A stretch of 64,000 bases of DNA from NCBI RefSeq assembly GCF_021397715.1, contig NZ_CP090207.1:2666001-2730000 (forward strand), in the 5' to 3' direction. A program made the position numbers and the translations under genes. Positions 9,035 through 19,311 of the stretch are shown here, piece by piece. Numbering within the stretch: position 1 is the stretch's first letter; the number at the start of each line of letters is the position of its first letter. The notes under the pieces are model-generated. The model did no database searches and was not told the origin of the DNA. It worked only from the letters and a program-made list of their open reading frames with translations. The stretch is from Pantoea agglomerans. Lineage in GTDB: Bacteria; Pseudomonadota; Gammaproteobacteria; Enterobacterales; Enterobacteriaceae.

Positions 9035-9538
9035 GCCGCCTCTCTTCTGTCACAGCTAAAACAGTCTGTCGCCACCGTCCGTCATCCGCGGGGCGATGAC
9101 CGGGCCAGTCATAAATCAACAGCCGTTAAAATACGCCCCGTAATCACGCAATTGAATTAACGCAATTAACCATAAAAGAGCCGGTTATCTGACCTCACGA
9201 CCTGTTGCAGCCCTGATAAATTAATTTCACAGCAGCAGAGCATATTTTACTGCGGCGCTAATTTTTTTAAACGCCAGGCCTATTCCTATTTAGCCAGGCT
9301 TAATCATTTCCTGCAGCTTATTAATCCAGCAAAATTAACTTAATTTACAAGCAATTGCCTCTCATTTGCCTGGTATATTCCATTTTACAAATATTAAACC
9401 TGCTGATAGACCGTTATGGCATTTGAATAAGCGGCAGGTTATCGTTAATTTCTGTTGTGACAGTTAGAGACTTAACTGCACCCGTTAAAAATCATAAAAA
9501 AGATGACCCACAGCAAACCGCTTAGCAGGACTTATAAT
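9035..9538. other. AT-rich intergenic region where E. coli has mdtG
   Basis: About 500 bases without a gene, strongly AT-rich from roughly 9130 onward. E. coli carries mdtG between lpxL and msyB; no trace of it is visible. The low GC content is compatible with a promoter region for the small gene at 9539 and with nucleoid-protein binding. No specific operator was recognised. Confidence 0.5.
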
Positions 9539-9805
9539 ATGAATAAAGGCCTCTATTATTATGTGACAATCAGCACCGATCAGGATAATTATCACGCGCT
9601 TCATCGTCAGGGATGTCGACGGATGCCCGATAAAGAGGACGTGATATTTATTGGTACCCTTTATAATTTGAGTCAGGCGTTATCGATTGCACGTATTAAC
9701 TTCAAAAAAGTTAAGCCCTGCATCAAATGCTGTATCCGTTATTCCGCGCCGGTGATCCATGAGTCTGTCAGACCGGTGCTGCACTTCCCGCAAAAAGTGA
9801 CCTGA
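9539..9805 (+). CDS. Small Cys/His-motif protein, function unknown
   Basis: An 88-residue protein not assigned to a named family. The ATG at 9539 is chosen because GCAGGA (9525-9530) is well spaced; an in-frame ATG at 9503 lacks a site. It shows an H-x3-GC-x4-P segment (YHALHRQGCRRMP), then IFIGTLYNLSQALSIAR, then VKPCIKCC. This arrangement of one His, one upstream Cys and a terminal C-x2-CC resembles small zinc-binding Ada-like or nuclease-tail motifs, so a structural metal site is plausible. It stands alone between lpxL and msyB after an AT-rich stretch. Confidence 0.7.
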   Translation: MNKGLYYYVTISTDQDNYHALHRQGCRRMPDKEDVIFIGTLYNLSQALSIARINFKKVKPCIKCCIRYSAPVIHESVRPVLHFPQKVT

Positions 9806-9921
9806 CCCTCTTCGGCGGGAAATGCCTTATTTCCCGCCGATCACACTGCCCCGCCCTTTCCCTCCGCCGAATTTCGTCTATTCTTCACTGAAATCAAATC
9901 AACCAGTCAAGGAGAAGAGCG

Positions 9922-10323
9922 ATGAGCATGTACAGTACCTTAGAGGAAGCGATTGATGCTGCACGTGAAGAGTTTCTCGCTAACCACCCTGAACTTGATG
10001 AAGGGGATGCCTCGGTCAGTCAGTTTGGTCTGCAGAAATATGTGATGCAGGATGGCGATATCATGTGGCAGGCTGAGTTTCTGGCCGAGGAAGGCGATGC
10101 GGGCGAATGCCTGCCGATTCGCAGCGGTGAGGCCGCACAGGCGATTTTCGATGCTGACTTTGATGAGGTTGAACTGCGTCAGGAGTGGTTAGCGGAAAAC
10201 ACGCTGCATGAGTGGGACGACGGCGAGTTCCAGCTGGAGCCACCGCTGGATACCGAAGAAGGTGAAGCCGCTGCGCAAGAGTGGGAAGATGATAACAGCG
10301 ACTCCGATCGGGGCTATTCGTAA
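9922..10323 (+). CDS. msyB: Acidic protein MsyB
   Basis: A 133-residue very acidic protein homologous to E. coli MsyB, originally found as a multicopy suppressor of secY/secA defects. The start MSMYSTLEEAIDAAREEFLA and the segments YVMQDGDIMWQ, GECLPIRSGEAA and LHEWDDGEFQLEPPLDTEEG are nearly identical to the E. coli protein; the C-terminal tail is longer. AAGGAG precedes the start. Its 3' end overlaps the 3' end of convergent yceK by 10 bases. Molecular function is unclear. Confidence 0.92.
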   Translation: MSMYSTLEEAIDAAREEFLANHPELDEGDASVSQFGLQKYVMQDGDIMWQAEFLAEEGDAGECLPIRSGEAAQAIFDADFDEVELRQEWLAENTLHEWDDGEFQLEPPLDTEEGEAAAQEWEDDNSDSDRGYS

Positions 10324-10556
10324 GGACCGTGGCTGGCGTCAACCGGCAACAGCAGGGTGTCAACCACCAGCGACAGCGGCAGGTCGAGGATAGTTAATAC
10401 GCGCCAGGCACCGTCACGCACATCCCACTGTACGCCCGGATAATACTGGTTACCGTGCCCCTGACCGGGCACGGTACGGCTGATAATACTGCCGCATCCG
10501 CTCAGACAGAGCACGGCCACCATTAACAGACTCGTTTTTAAACCCCGTTTCACCAC
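10314..10556 (-). CDS. yceK: YceK lipoprotein (DUF1375)
   Basis: An 80-residue small lipoprotein of the YceK family. The signal peptide ends in the lipobox CLSGC, so Cys21 is the expected lipidated residue. The mature part contains the family stretch IISRTVPGQGHGNQYYPGVQ and ends LLLPVDASHGPYE, very close to E. coli YceK. Function is unknown. It lies directly downstream of the opgGH operon on the same strand, as in E. coli, and overlaps msyB tail to tail. Confidence 0.9.
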   Translation of the reverse strand: MVKRGLKTSLLMVAVLCLSGCGSIISRTVPGQGHGNQYYPGVQWDVRDGAWRVLTILDLPLSLVVDTLLLPVDASHGPYE

Positions 10557-10670
10557 AGCTCCCCACTCTTAACAGCCATTATTGTTGTCCTGCGCTCGCG
10601 CCATTATCGTCAGATTCATCGCTGCCTGAAGAAGCGCACGACCTGCTCTGCTGAACCTGAATAACCTGCA

Positions 10671-10698
10671 AAAAAAAGCGGCATCGCTGCCGCTTTTT
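10671..10698 (-). terminator. Rho-independent terminator of opgGH
   Basis: The stem AGCGGCA / TGCCGCT (10677-10683 and 10688-10694) has a 4-base loop; on the minus strand it is followed by a run of seven T residues. It lies 5 bases beyond the opgH stop codon. Confidence 0.92.
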
Positions 10699-10702
10699 CA
10701 GT

Positions 10703-13255
10703 TTACGCGTTTTTGACCAGCGCGTTGGGGTTGAGGGTGAGTTTTTGATAACTCTCTACCCACTGATGATATTTCTCAGCGTTCTCCCACAGCCGGGTAT
10801 GTACGCGCGCCAGCACCACCGGATCGCTAATCAGCTGTAAACGCTGTTCGCGATTCAGTTTATCGGGCGCGTCGCTCAGCGCCTGATCGACACGGCGATC
10901 GCGGGCATAGTCGAGCAACTGACTCTGTTTATGCCGTGACGTCGCCAGCGCCGTCGCCAGCGCGTTAAACGCCGGGTTGAACAGCGCGTGCATAAAGCCG
11001 TTTTCCAGCGCCCGCTCGCGGTTAAGCTGCAGGTAGCGATCGGTATCCACCAGCTCTTTCGGCGGCTCATACTCTTCCGGGATCAGGAACAGACGGGCTT
11101 TCTTGCTCTTGATACCGATGGTTGCCCGGCTCGACATCACCGACACAAACGGCGACAGAATCAGCGAGAACACAATCGGTGACAACCACCACAGGAAGTT
11201 GAGATCCAACAGGCCCATGCCGATTGCCCACACCAGACCCAGCGCCATCTGCGAACCGTGACGTTTAAACGCCTCGCTCCACGGGGTCGCGTCATCGTCA
11301 CGCTGCGGTGAATTCCAGACCACTTCCCAGCCGAGGAAGGCGCTGACCACGAACACGGTGTGGAACAGCATACGCACCGGCGCCAGCAGCACCGAGAACA
11401 GCATTTCCAGCATCAGCGAGATGAACAGGCGTATTGCACCGCCGTAAGATTTCGCGCCCTTGCACCAGATCAATACCACGCTCAGCAGCTTCGGCAGGAA
11501 CAGCAGTATCAGCGTGGTGGAGAACAGCGCTATCGCCAGTTCAGGACGCCACTGTGGCCACACCGGGAATAGCTGGCGCGGTTGCAGGAAGTAGGTCGGC
11601 TCCATCAGCGTATGCACCACCTGCAAGGCAGTAGAGAGCGCCAGGAACATAAACCACAACGGAGCGGACAGATAGGACATTACGCCGGTCAGGAAGACTG
11701 CACGGTGAACCGGGTGCATGCCTTTAACCAGGAACAGGCGGAAGTTCATCAGGTTACCGTGACACCAGCGGCGGTCACGCTTCAGCTCATCCAGCAGGTT
11801 CGGCGGCAACTCTTCATACGAGCCTGGCAGATCGTAGGCGATCCAGACGCCCCAGCCAGCACGACGCATCAGCGCAGCTTCAACAAAGTCGTGTGACAGA
11901 ATTGATCCGGCAAACGAGCCTTCACCCGGTAACGGCGCCAGCGCACAGTGCTCAATAAAGGGTTTCACCCGGATAATCGCGTTGTGCCCCCAGTAGTGGG
12001 ATTCCCCCAACTGCCAGAAGTGTAAGCCGGCGGTAAACAGTGGACCGTAAACGCGGGTCGCAAACTGCTGACAACGCGCGTACAGCGTATCCATACCGGA
12101 CGCTTTTGGCGATGACTGGATAATACCGGCGTTCGGGTTAGCTTCCATCATGCGTACCAGACCGGTCAGACACTCACCGCTCATGACGCTGTCGGCGTCC
12201 AGCACCACCATGTAGCTGTAGTTGCTGCCCCAGCGGCGGCAGAAGTCATCAATGTTGCCGCTTTTACGCTTCACACGACGACGACGACGGCGATAGAAAA
12301 TCTTGCCCGCACCGCCGACGTCACGCACCAGCTCCATCCAGGCTTTCTGTTCGGCGATGGCGATATCGGCGTCGTAGCTGTCGCTAAGAATATAGACGTC
12401 GAAATGCTCAGCGTTACCGGTCCGCACCACTGATTCCCAGGTGGCACGCAGGCCCGCATAAACGCGTTCAACATCTTCGTTACAGATCGGCATGATCAGC
12501 GCGGTACGATGCTCGGGATTGAGCGGTTCATCCCCCACGGTCGAATAGGAGATGCTGTACTTATCGCGACCAATCAATAGCTGCAGGAAGCCCATCAGTG
12601 CGGTCCAGAAACCGGCGGAGACCCAACAGAACAGGATAGCGAACAGGAACAGGATGCCGGTCTGCAACACATACGGCAGAATCTGCATCACCGACTGCTG
12701 CCAGTTCTGATTGATCATCTCCATCGGGTCCAGCAGCGTCCAGCCCTGGTACGGCAGAATGGTCTTCATATACCAGGTGGCGACCACGGTCTGCATGATG
12801 GTGAGAATCAGCAGAATATAGCGGCGAATCGATCCGACATGACGCCATTTCTCTTCGGCACGCTGCTCTTCTGCGTTAGCGTAACGCGGCACCGATTTAT
12901 GCCCACGCAGCGAGTCCCAGGCGCGCGCGACCGGGTTGGTCCGCCAGGCTTCCGGGAACATCAGTGAACGTCTGACCTTTGGCATCGCCTTCAGCGTGGT
13001 GCGATCCAGGTCATCTTTACCCAGTTGCTGACCGTTGGCGAGCGAATCAGGCCAGGCCATTTCGACCCGCGAAGAGACCGATTTTAACGGTGCATCATCG
13101 GGACGATCGCTGGCGGCCACATCCTTGCCCAGCGCATCATGAATGAAATGAAACGCCCAGGCATTCTGCAACGAGGCGCTGAGACGGGCCTTCCCCGCCG
13201 CATCCAGCGGCAGGGATTCCACGTAACGTTGAGGTGTAAAAGTCGATTTATTCAT
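10703..13255 (-). CDS. opgH: Osmoregulated periplasmic glucan glucosyltransferase OpgH
   Basis: An 850-residue inner-membrane family 2 glycosyltransferase that polymerises the beta-1,2-glucan backbone of osmoregulated periplasmic glucans from UDP-glucose. The central cytoplasmic catalytic domain shows [28 protein letters not shown] and the [10 protein letters not shown] (R-x2-RW) motif, flanked by about eight transmembrane segments. The Arg-rich stretch [14 protein letters not shown] is also present in E. coli. It overlaps opgG by 8 bases, so translation is coupled. E. coli OpgH also inhibits FtsZ in a nutrient-dependent way. Length matches (847). Confidence 0.96.
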   Translation of the reverse strand: MNKSTFTPQRYVESLPLDAAGKARLSASLQNAWAFHFIHDALGKDVAASDRPDDAPLKSVSSRVEMAWPDSLANGQQLGKDDLDRTTLKAMPKVRRSLMFPEAWRTNPVARAWDSLRGHKSVPRYANAEEQRAEEKWRHVGSIRRYILLILTIMQTVVATWYMKTILPYQGWTLLDPMEMINQNWQQSVMQILPYVLQTGILFLFAILFCWVSAGFWTALMGFLQLLIGRDKYSISYSTVGDEPLNPEHRTALIMPICNEDVERVYAGLRATWESVVRTGNAEHFDVYILSDSYDADIAIAEQKAWMELVRDVGGAGKIFYRRRRRRVKRKSGNIDDFCRRWGSNYSYMVVLDADSVMSGECLTGLVRMMEANPNAGIIQSSPKASGMDTLYARCQQFATRVYGPLFTAGLHFWQLGESHYWGHNAIIRVKPFIEHCALAPLPGEGSFAGSILSHDFVEAALMRRAGWGVWIAYDLPGSYEELPPNLLDELKRDRRWCHGNLMNFRLFLVKGMHPVHRAVFLTGVMSYLSAPLWFMFLALSTALQVVHTLMEPTYFLQPRQLFPVWPQWRPELAIALFSTTLILLFLPKLLSVVLIWCKGAKSYGGAIRLFISLMLEMLFSVLLAPVRMLFHTVFVVSAFLGWEVVWNSPQRDDDATPWSEAFKRHGSQMALGLVWAIGMGLLDLNFLWWLSPIVFSLILSPFVSVMSSRATIGIKSKKARLFLIPEEYEPPKELVDTDRYLQLNRERALENGFMHALFNPAFNALATALATSRHKQSQLLDYARDRRVDQALSDAPDKLNREQRLQLISDPVVLARVHTRLWENAEKYHQWVESYQKLTLNPNALVKNA

Positions 13256-14780
13256 TGGCAGGTAACTGATAGCTCCAGGTTTCCGTCAATGTCTTGTCGC
13301 CGCTAACCAGCGCCGCACGCATTTCGGTGGGCTGCTTGTTGTCTTTCACACGCAGACGCAACACCAGACGCCAGCCTTTATTGACCGGGTTATAACGTAC
13401 GCTCTGCTCCACCACATCCGCGTTTTTACCTACGCTGACCTGCGGTGCCACCTGACTGTTCTCCGCCATCTTGCTCATGTCTTTACCCACGAAGTCGATG
13501 GTGAAAGCCACGGTGCCATCTGGCTGACGCACCAGATTTGACTGCTTCACGTCACCCGCAGAACGCAGGGTATTCTTCACCCAGGCGGTATCGTCGGAGT
13601 GCAGCTGATTTTCATCACGTGAGAAGTGCAGGCGATATTTGAAGTTCATCTCTTTGCCCGGCTCCGGCAGCGTCTCCGGTGTCCAGAAGGCAACGATGTT
13701 GTCGTTGGTTTCATCAGCCGTTGGGATCTCGACCAGCTCGACGCGGCCTTTACCCCAGTCGCCTAATGGCTCAACCCAGCCGCTTGGGCGCAGGTCGTAG
13801 CGGTCATCAAGATCCTGATAGTTGCTGAAGTCACGCCCACGCTGCAGCAGACCAAAGCCCTTCGGACTCTCAATGGTGTAAGTGCTCACAGCCAGATGAC
13901 GCGGGTTATTCAGCGGACGCCAGATCCATTCACCATTACCGCTGTGAATAGAAAGACCGTCTGAATCATGCAACGCCGGACGGAAGTTGTTCACGGTGGA
14001 CGGCTGATTCTGGCCGAACAGGAACATACTGGTCAGCGGAGCGATCCCCAGTTTGCCAACGTTGTCGCGCAGATAGACTTTCGACTGCACATCAACGGTC
14101 GATGCCTGGCCCGGACGCAGCACAAAGCGATAGGCACCCGCTGCGCGTGGCGAATCGAGCAGTGCATAGATCACCAGCTGTTTATCCTGCGGTTTCGGAC
14201 GTTCAATCCAGAACTCTTTGAAACGCGGGAACTCTTCACCGGACGGCAGCGCAGTATCAATCGCCAAGCCGCGGGCAGACAGGCCATAAACCTGACCGGC
14301 ACCGATCACCCGGAAATAGCTGGCCCCGAGGAAGCTGGCGATCTCATCATCTTTACCCTTGCTGTTTAACGGGTAGAGCACTTTGAAACCGGCGAATCCG
14401 AGGTTTTTCACCGAGTCGGCGTCATGTTTTACATTGCCGAAATTAAAATAATCGGGGCTGTATTTGATTTCGCGCACCGCGTTAGCGGTCACTTCGTTAA
14501 TCTGAACAGGGGTATCGAAATACATACCCTGGTGGTAAAATTCCAGCTTGAACGGCGTGCGCAGCTTGCCCCAATACGCTTTATCGTGGTTAAACTGGAT
14601 CTGCTGGTAATCAGCAAATTTCATTTCACGAAATTGAGAGGGTAAATTGCTTTTTGGCGCTTCGAAGCTTTTCCCTGCCAACGCTTTGGCTTGTCTGGCA
14701 ACATCATCGATGTTAAACGCCCAACTGTTATTGGCGTATAACGCCAGCAGAACTGCAGTACCAATCCAGCGTACCTTCAT
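13248..14780 (-). CDS. opgG: Periplasmic glucan biosynthesis protein OpgG
   Basis: A 510-residue secreted protein required for synthesis of the branched osmoregulated periplasmic glucans. It has a Sec signal peptide ending near SWA (residue 21), then the OpgG beta-sandwich and Ig-like domains; stretches such as [17 protein letters not shown] and [19 protein letters not shown] are highly conserved. The ATG at 14780 gives the usual signal peptide; an in-frame GTG at 14813 behind a G-rich tract would add 11 residues and cannot be excluded. First gene of the opgGH operon, divergent from opgC. Confidence 0.94.
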   Translation of the reverse strand: MKVRWIGTAVLLALYANNSWAFNIDDVARQAKALAGKSFEAPKSNLPSQFREMKFADYQQIQFNHDKAYWGKLRTPFKLEFYHQGMYFDTPVQINEVTANAVREIKYSPDYFNFGNVKHDADSVKNLGFAGFKVLYPLNSKGKDDEIASFLGASYFRVIGAGQVYGLSARGLAIDTALPSGEEFPRFKEFWIERPKPQDKQLVIYALLDSPRAAGAYRFVLRPGQASTVDVQSKVYLRDNVGKLGIAPLTSMFLFGQNQPSTVNNFRPALHDSDGLSIHSGNGEWIWRPLNNPRHLAVSTYTIESPKGFGLLQRGRDFSNYQDLDDRYDLRPSGWVEPLGDWGKGRVELVEIPTADETNDNIVAFWTPETLPEPGKEMNFKYRLHFSRDENQLHSDDTAWVKNTLRSAGDVKQSNLVRQPDGTVAFTIDFVGKDMSKMAENSQVAPQVSVGKNADVVEQSVRYNPVNKGWRLVLRLRVKDNKQPTEMRAALVSGDKTLTETWSYQLPANE

Positions 14781-15051
14781 CAGTCCGGCTTTATTTTTTT
14801 CTTTAGTCAGCACATCCCCCCCTTTCGTGTGCTTAAATCAAACCCGCTTATCTTAAAGGATTATTCGGTTTTCCGACAGCTTATGCGCAACATTGTTCCC
14901 GCATTTCGTCAGGCAAAGACCCGCTTTTAGGACAATTAAACACTACGGATTCCACTGATAGTATACCTTGTTTATCGCAGGTAGAATTTCGCCCGAGCAT
15001 AATCCGGTTTCAGGGCGAAACCGGTCAAACGTACTAACGAACTGGAACTTT

Positions 15052-16176
15052 ATGAGTACAGCAAAACCTGAACGTGAATACTTCCTCGACTCTATCCGGG
15101 CGTATCTGATGTTACTGGGGGTACCGTTTCACGTTTCCCTCATTTACTCCACGCAGAAATGGGCGGTTAACAGCAATGACGCCTCTCTGTGGCTGACGTT
15201 GCTGAATGATTTCATTCACTCGTTTCGTATGCAGGTGTTTTTCGTCATTTCGGGTTATTTCTCCTACATGCTTTACCTGCGCTATCAGCCGAAACGCTTT
15301 CTTAAAGTGCGGCTGGAGCGTGTCGGCATCCCGCTTCTGACCGCCATTCCGCTGATTACCCTGCCGCAGTTTTTTATGCTGAAAAACTGGACTGCCAAGC
15401 TGGCCGACTGGCCGCGCTTCACGCCCTATCAGAAATTCAATAACCTGATGTGGGAGCTCATCTCGCACCTGTGGTTTCTGGTGGTGCTGGTGATGTTGAC
15501 CACGCTCGGCATGGTGACCTTCCGCTGGTTGCGCGATCAACACCGCACCCTGGATTACAGCCGGGTCGGCTGGGGTTCGCTGGCTGCGGGCGTAGTGGGC
15601 TGGGCGCTGCTGTGGTGTGCCTTCCGTCGCCTGATCTTTCTGTTCCAGCCAGCCTGGCTGATGGATGGCCTGTTCAGCATCATCGTGATGCAGACGCTCT
15701 TCTATCTGCCGTTCTTTATGCTGGGGGCGCTGGCATGGAAGCATCAGCCGCTGAAACAGCTGTTTGTCCGTTTCAATCCGCTGATGTGGGCCGGCGCGGT
15801 AGTGATGTTTATTGCCTACTGCGCTAATCAGCGGCTGAGCAGTGGTGAAGGCTGGCTGTATGAACTGGATGCGCTGATCTCGACGCTGATGGGATTATGC
15901 ATGCTGAACGTCTGCTTCTGCTTTGGTCATAAGCTGCTGAACTCGCACTCCCCGCGCATCATGTATCTGGTGAATGCGTCACTGTTTATCTATCTGGTGC
16001 ACCATCCGCTGACGCTGCTGTACGGCATCTACGTCACGCCGCGCATCGAAAACAACACGCTGGGCTTTTTCCTTGGCCTGTTAATGGTGTTCGGGATTGC
16101 GTTCCTGCTGTATGAGATTCACCTGCGGATTCCGCTGCTGCGCTTCCTGTTCTCCGGTAAATTTGAACGCAAATAA
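15052..16176 (+). CDS. opgC: Glucan succinyltransferase OpgC
   Basis: A 374-residue integral membrane acyltransferase-3 family protein with about ten transmembrane helices. OpgC adds succinyl groups to osmoregulated periplasmic glucans. The N-terminus [25 protein letters not shown] carries the family Arg and His residues, and [12 protein letters not shown] follows. The ATG at 15052 is preceded by GGAACT and gives a length close to E. coli (385); the frame upstream to 14968 is not conserved. It is divergent from opgG and shares its intergenic region. Confidence 0.92.
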   Translation: MSTAKPEREYFLDSIRAYLMLLGVPFHVSLIYSTQKWAVNSNDASLWLTLLNDFIHSFRMQVFFVISGYFSYMLYLRYQPKRFLKVRLERVGIPLLTAIPLITLPQFFMLKNWTAKLADWPRFTPYQKFNNLMWELISHLWFLVVLVMLTTLGMVTFRWLRDQHRTLDYSRVGWGSLAAGVVGWALLWCAFRRLIFLFQPAWLMDGLFSIIVMQTLFYLPFFMLGALAWKHQPLKQLFVRFNPLMWAGAVVMFIAYCANQRLSSGEGWLYELDALISTLMGLCMLNVCFCFGHKLLNSHSPRIMYLVNASLFIYLVHHPLTLLYGIYVTPRIENNTLGFFLGLLMVFGIAFLLYEIHLRIPLLRFLFSGKFERK

Positions 16177-16274
16177 ACCGGGATCAGGCAACTAATGGGT
16201 GCCGGCCTTTAATGGTGTTAGCCAGAGACGGTTCACAAACTTAACGCAAAGGGAGCCTGCGCCAGTAGCAAAGC

Positions 16275-16300
16275 AAAACCCGCCAGCGATGGCGGGTTTT
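16275..16300. terminator. Bidirectional terminator between opgC and clsC
   Basis: A 10-bp perfect stem AAAACCCGCC (16275-16284) and GGCGGGTTTT (16291-16300) with a 6-base loop; A and T tracts on both sides allow termination of both convergent genes. Confidence 0.85.
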
Positions 16301-16333
16301 GTGTCTTTGCGGAGGGCGTGCGCGGCGTCCAGA

Positions 16334-17794
16334 TTACAGCAGCCACTCAATAGGCAAGCGCCACACCAGCCGCACCTGCAGCCGCTGCCACCATGAGCAG
16401 CCCGGTTCATGCTTATGCACTATCTGTTGCGCCTCGCCGGGATACTCCAGCCAGTTCACCCGTCCCCACTTATCCAGCCGCAGCGTCCAGGCGCGATCGC
16501 GCATCGACTGACTGAAGCGCTCATGGGTCACCTGTGCCAGCGTTTCACTCTCAATCACCAGCCCCATTTCGGTATTGAGCACCGCCGAGCGGGGATCGAA
16601 GTTGAACGAACCGATAAACAGCGTCTGCTGATCGACGGAAAAAGTTTTGGCGTGAAGGCTGGAGCCGGAGTTACCGGTTAAGCCGCGATCGTGTGGGGCA
16701 TCCTGCAGCGCCGCCTGAGGTTTAAGCTCATAGAGGGCGATACCGTGCCGCAACAGCTTTTTGCGCCATTTGGCATAGCCGGCATGCACAATCGAGACAT
16801 CATTAGCCGCCAGCGAGTTGGTCAGAATGGCGATTTTCACCCCTTTGCGCTTCAGCGACAGCAGTTGCGCCACGCCAGCGCGGGTTGGCACAAAATAGGC
16901 GGAGATAATGTCGAACTGCCGTTGCGGTGTCCCAATCACCTCCAGCATCCGCTGCGGCAGCAGGGTTTTCGGACGCGCCTTACCCAGCCCTTTACGCGGA
17001 TCGTCACTCAGCAGGCGGGTTCTGGCCCAGGTCAGCGCTAAGCTGTCCTGCGCCAGATCCTGCAACAGTGAGGCGTTTTCCAGCCGCTGCAGATAGCGCT
17101 GCACCGCCTCGCTGTGCCGCCACTCGGCAGGCAAACTGACGTTATCTTCCGCCTGCTCATCATCGTCCAGTACCTGCTGTAGCGGCGAGACCGGCCGGCT
17201 ATTCCAGTAACGTTCAAAATCCTGCGCCACCTCCTCAACCACCGGGCCAATCGCCATCACGTCGAGATCGGCAAACAGCGGCTCATTGCCGGTGCCGAAG
17301 TATTCATCGCCAACATTGCGTCCGCCGACGATGGTGGTCACCCCGTCGACGGTGAAACTTTTATTGTGCATGCGGCGGTTGAGGCGGGCAAAGTCGGTGA
17401 GATAGCCCAGCGCCCGTAAGGTGCGAAATGAAAAGGGATTAAACAGCCGCACCGCAATATTGGGGTGACGGTTGAGCTGGGCCAGCGTTTCATCCAGGCC
17501 CGGCGTATTATTGTCGTCCAGCAGCAACCGGACTTTAACACCGCGCTGTGCCGCTTCCAGCATCGCGCTGAACAGCAACCGGCCAGAGAGATCGTTTTGC
17601 CAGATGTAGTACTGAATATCGAGTGAACGCTCCGCTTTTTGCATCAGCAGATAGCGCGCCGCAAAGGCATCCAGCCCATCGCTGAGCGGATAAATCCCGC
17701 TCAGTCCGGGATGACGCTGGCACTGCGGCTCCAGTTGCGCCTCCAGCCAGCTGGGCTGTTCGGATTGCTGAGGCAGCTCAAACGCTTCGGTCAT
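16334..17794 (-). CDS. clsC: Cardiolipin synthase C (ClsC)
   Basis: A 486-residue phospholipase D superfamily enzyme. E. coli ClsC makes cardiolipin from phosphatidylglycerol and phosphatidylethanolamine. Two HKD-type motifs are visible: HNKSFTVDG in the first half and HAKTFSVDQ in the second, each followed by the Gly/Asn-rich segment (VGGRNVGDEYF; IGSFNFDPRS). The ATG at 17794 is preferred over the one at 17800 because GGGA is then 6 bases away. The partner ymdB, upstream in E. coli, is absent. Convergent with opgC as in E. coli. Confidence 0.92.
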   Translation of the reverse strand: MTEAFELPQQSEQPSWLEAQLEPQCQRHPGLSGIYPLSDGLDAFAARYLLMQKAERSLDIQYYIWQNDLSGRLLFSAMLEAAQRGVKVRLLLDDNNTPGLDETLAQLNRHPNIAVRLFNPFSFRTLRALGYLTDFARLNRRMHNKSFTVDGVTTIVGGRNVGDEYFGTGNEPLFADLDVMAIGPVVEEVAQDFERYWNSRPVSPLQQVLDDDEQAEDNVSLPAEWRHSEAVQRYLQRLENASLLQDLAQDSLALTWARTRLLSDDPRKGLGKARPKTLLPQRMLEVIGTPQRQFDIISAYFVPTRAGVAQLLSLKRKGVKIAILTNSLAANDVSIVHAGYAKWRKKLLRHGIALYELKPQAALQDAPHDRGLTGNSGSSLHAKTFSVDQQTLFIGSFNFDPRSAVLNTEMGLVIESETLAQVTHERFSQSMRDRAWTLRLDKWGRVNWLEYPGEAQQIVHKHEPGCSWWQRLQVRLVWRLPIEWLL

Positions 17795-17947
17795 GACCAT
17801 TCCCTGTAAAATGCAGTTATTTTTATTATTCCCCGGCCCGCACGCTGACGCTATACGATCCTTCTGACTTCGTAAAACGCCGCGGCTGGTTTTAGTCTAG
17901 ACTTAGTCGGACGATCTGTGACCGGCATTGCCCGGCAGGAGAGGAAT

Positions 17948-19111
17948 ATGTCACATCAGCCCCTTACAGACGCCCGCCAGCGCCATCATCCCAGCCTGTT
18001 TCGCAGTTTTTTCCAGGGCAGTTTTCCCTGCTCCACCGCCTGCCGCACGCCAGGGAAACGGCTGGATATGGTGATCAGCAGCGGTCACGATATGCTGCTG
18101 GAGAAGGATTACGCCGCCCTGGCCGAACAGCACCTGCTCACCGCGCGTGACGGGGCGCGCTGGCACCTGATTGAAAAAGTCCCGAATCAGTATGACTGGC
18201 AGAGCTTTCTGCCGATGATTGACGCCGCACGCCGACAGAATCTGCAGATTATCTGGGAGCTGGCGCACTTCGGCTATCCCGACCATCTTAATATCTGGAA
18301 AGCGGAATTTGTTGACCATTTTAGCCGTTTCGCCCGCGCGATGGCGCAACTGATGCGAGATGAGGGCATCGAACAGCCGTTCTTTACTCCGGTCAATCAA
18401 ATCTCATTCTGGTCGTGGGCCGGTGCCGATGTCGCCTGGTTCAATCCGCACGCCGCGGGCCGGGGCAAAGAGCTGAAACGTCAGCTGGTGCGCGCCTCGC
18501 TGGCTGCCATTCATGCCATTCGCGAGGTCTATCCCGATGCGCGCTTTGTGCTGACCGATCCGCTGGTGCAGATTGCGCATCATAGCGATAATCCGGACAG
18601 TAAACCCTACGCGGATGCCCAGCATCAGGCGCAATTCGAAGCCTGGGACATGCTGGCGGGTCGCCTCGATAAAGAGCTGGGCGGCAGTGAAGATTGCCTT
18701 GATATTCTTGGTCTGAATTACTACCCCGACAACCACTGGTTCTTCCCCGATCGGCCGATGCCGGCAGACGATCCGGCACGCGTTCCGCTGCATATTTTGC
18801 TGGCGCAGTGCTGGCAGCGCTTCCAGCGCCCGATGCTGATTGCCGAAACCGGTGCCGAAGGCGAGGCGCGTGCGCCGTGGCTGCAGGAGATCAGTGAGAA
18901 TGTCGCGGTGGCGCTGGATCAGGGGATTGCGGTGGAGGGCGTTTCGCTCTATCCGGTGGTGGAATATCCGGCCTGGGCGGATGACCGGCGCTCACCCGGC
19001 CCGCTGTTCGGGCTGGCCGATCCCAACGGGAATCGCAACCTGCACGAGGCGTTAGCGCTGGTGCTGCGCAGTCAGCAGATCAAATTTACCCGGCGCGATC
19101 AGACGTGCTGA
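17948..19111 (+). CDS. Glycoside hydrolase clan A-like protein (beta-glucosidase related)
   Basis: A 387-residue protein with the outline of a GH1-like TIM-barrel glycosidase. Visible landmarks are FFQGSFPCST near the N-terminus, IIWELAHFGYPDHLNIW, FFTPVNQISFWSWAGADVAWF (usually with an Asn-Glu pair in true GH1 enzymes, here Asn-Gln), LDILGLNYYPDNHW, and MLIAETGAEGEARAPWL with a candidate nucleophile Glu. The apparent lack of Glu after Asn suggests altered or lost hydrolase activity. The start is set by GGAGAGGA. It is divergent from clsC. The substrate cannot be told from sequence. Confidence 0.75.
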   Translation: MSHQPLTDARQRHHPSLFRSFFQGSFPCSTACRTPGKRLDMVISSGHDMLLEKDYAALAEQHLLTARDGARWHLIEKVPNQYDWQSFLPMIDAARRQNLQIIWELAHFGYPDHLNIWKAEFVDHFSRFARAMAQLMRDEGIEQPFFTPVNQISFWSWAGADVAWFNPHAAGRGKELKRQLVRASLAAIHAIREVYPDARFVLTDPLVQIAHHSDNPDSKPYADAQHQAQFEAWDMLAGRLDKELGGSEDCLDILGLNYYPDNHWFFPDRPMPADDPARVPLHILLAQCWQRFQRPMLIAETGAEGEARAPWLQEISENVAVALDQGIAVEGVSLYPVVEYPAWADDRRSPGPLFGLADPNGNRNLHEALALVLRSQQIKFTRRDQTC

Positions 19112-19272
19112 GACGGCGGCGCTTTGGGATAGCAGGACTGGACATCCAGTGACGGATCGGTGGGATGACGTACGTCGGTGAGCCAGGTCATGGTAAACAG
19201 GAATGTGACGCCGATCAGGCAGGCGGTCAGCAGGCCGATAATTGCGATCAGTTTGTCATCTCTCGATTCCAT
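19099..19272 (-). CDS. Small single-pass membrane protein (57 aa), uncharacterised
   Basis: A 57-residue frame starting MESRDDKLIAIIGLLTACLI, with one hydrophobic segment (about residues 8-30) and a short polar tail ending QHV. The start at 19272 has an excellent AGGAG ribosome site 7-8 bases upstream. It overlaps the 3' end of the convergent glycosidase-like gene by 13 bases and follows another tiny membrane-protein gene by 39 bases on the same strand, so the two form an operon. The acidic-then-basic N-terminus suggests a single helix in the inner membrane. No family is recognised. Confidence 0.7.
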   Translation of the reverse strand: MESRDDKLIAIIGLLTACLIGVTFLFTMTWLTDVRHPTDPSLDVQSCYPKAPPSQHV

Positions 19273-19311
19273 CGCCGTCTCCTTTTCCCTTTCCCTGAAT
19301 CGCCTGTGCGT

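Noticed and set aside
12286-12295. CGA/ACG trinucleotide run
   Set aside because: It encodes the Arg-rich stretch of OpgH that is also present in E. coli; not a repeat of interest.
17894-17903. AGTCTAGACT palindrome between clsC and the glycosidase-like gene
   Set aside because: Only 10 bp with no recognised regulator and no promoter framework; insufficient to call an operator.
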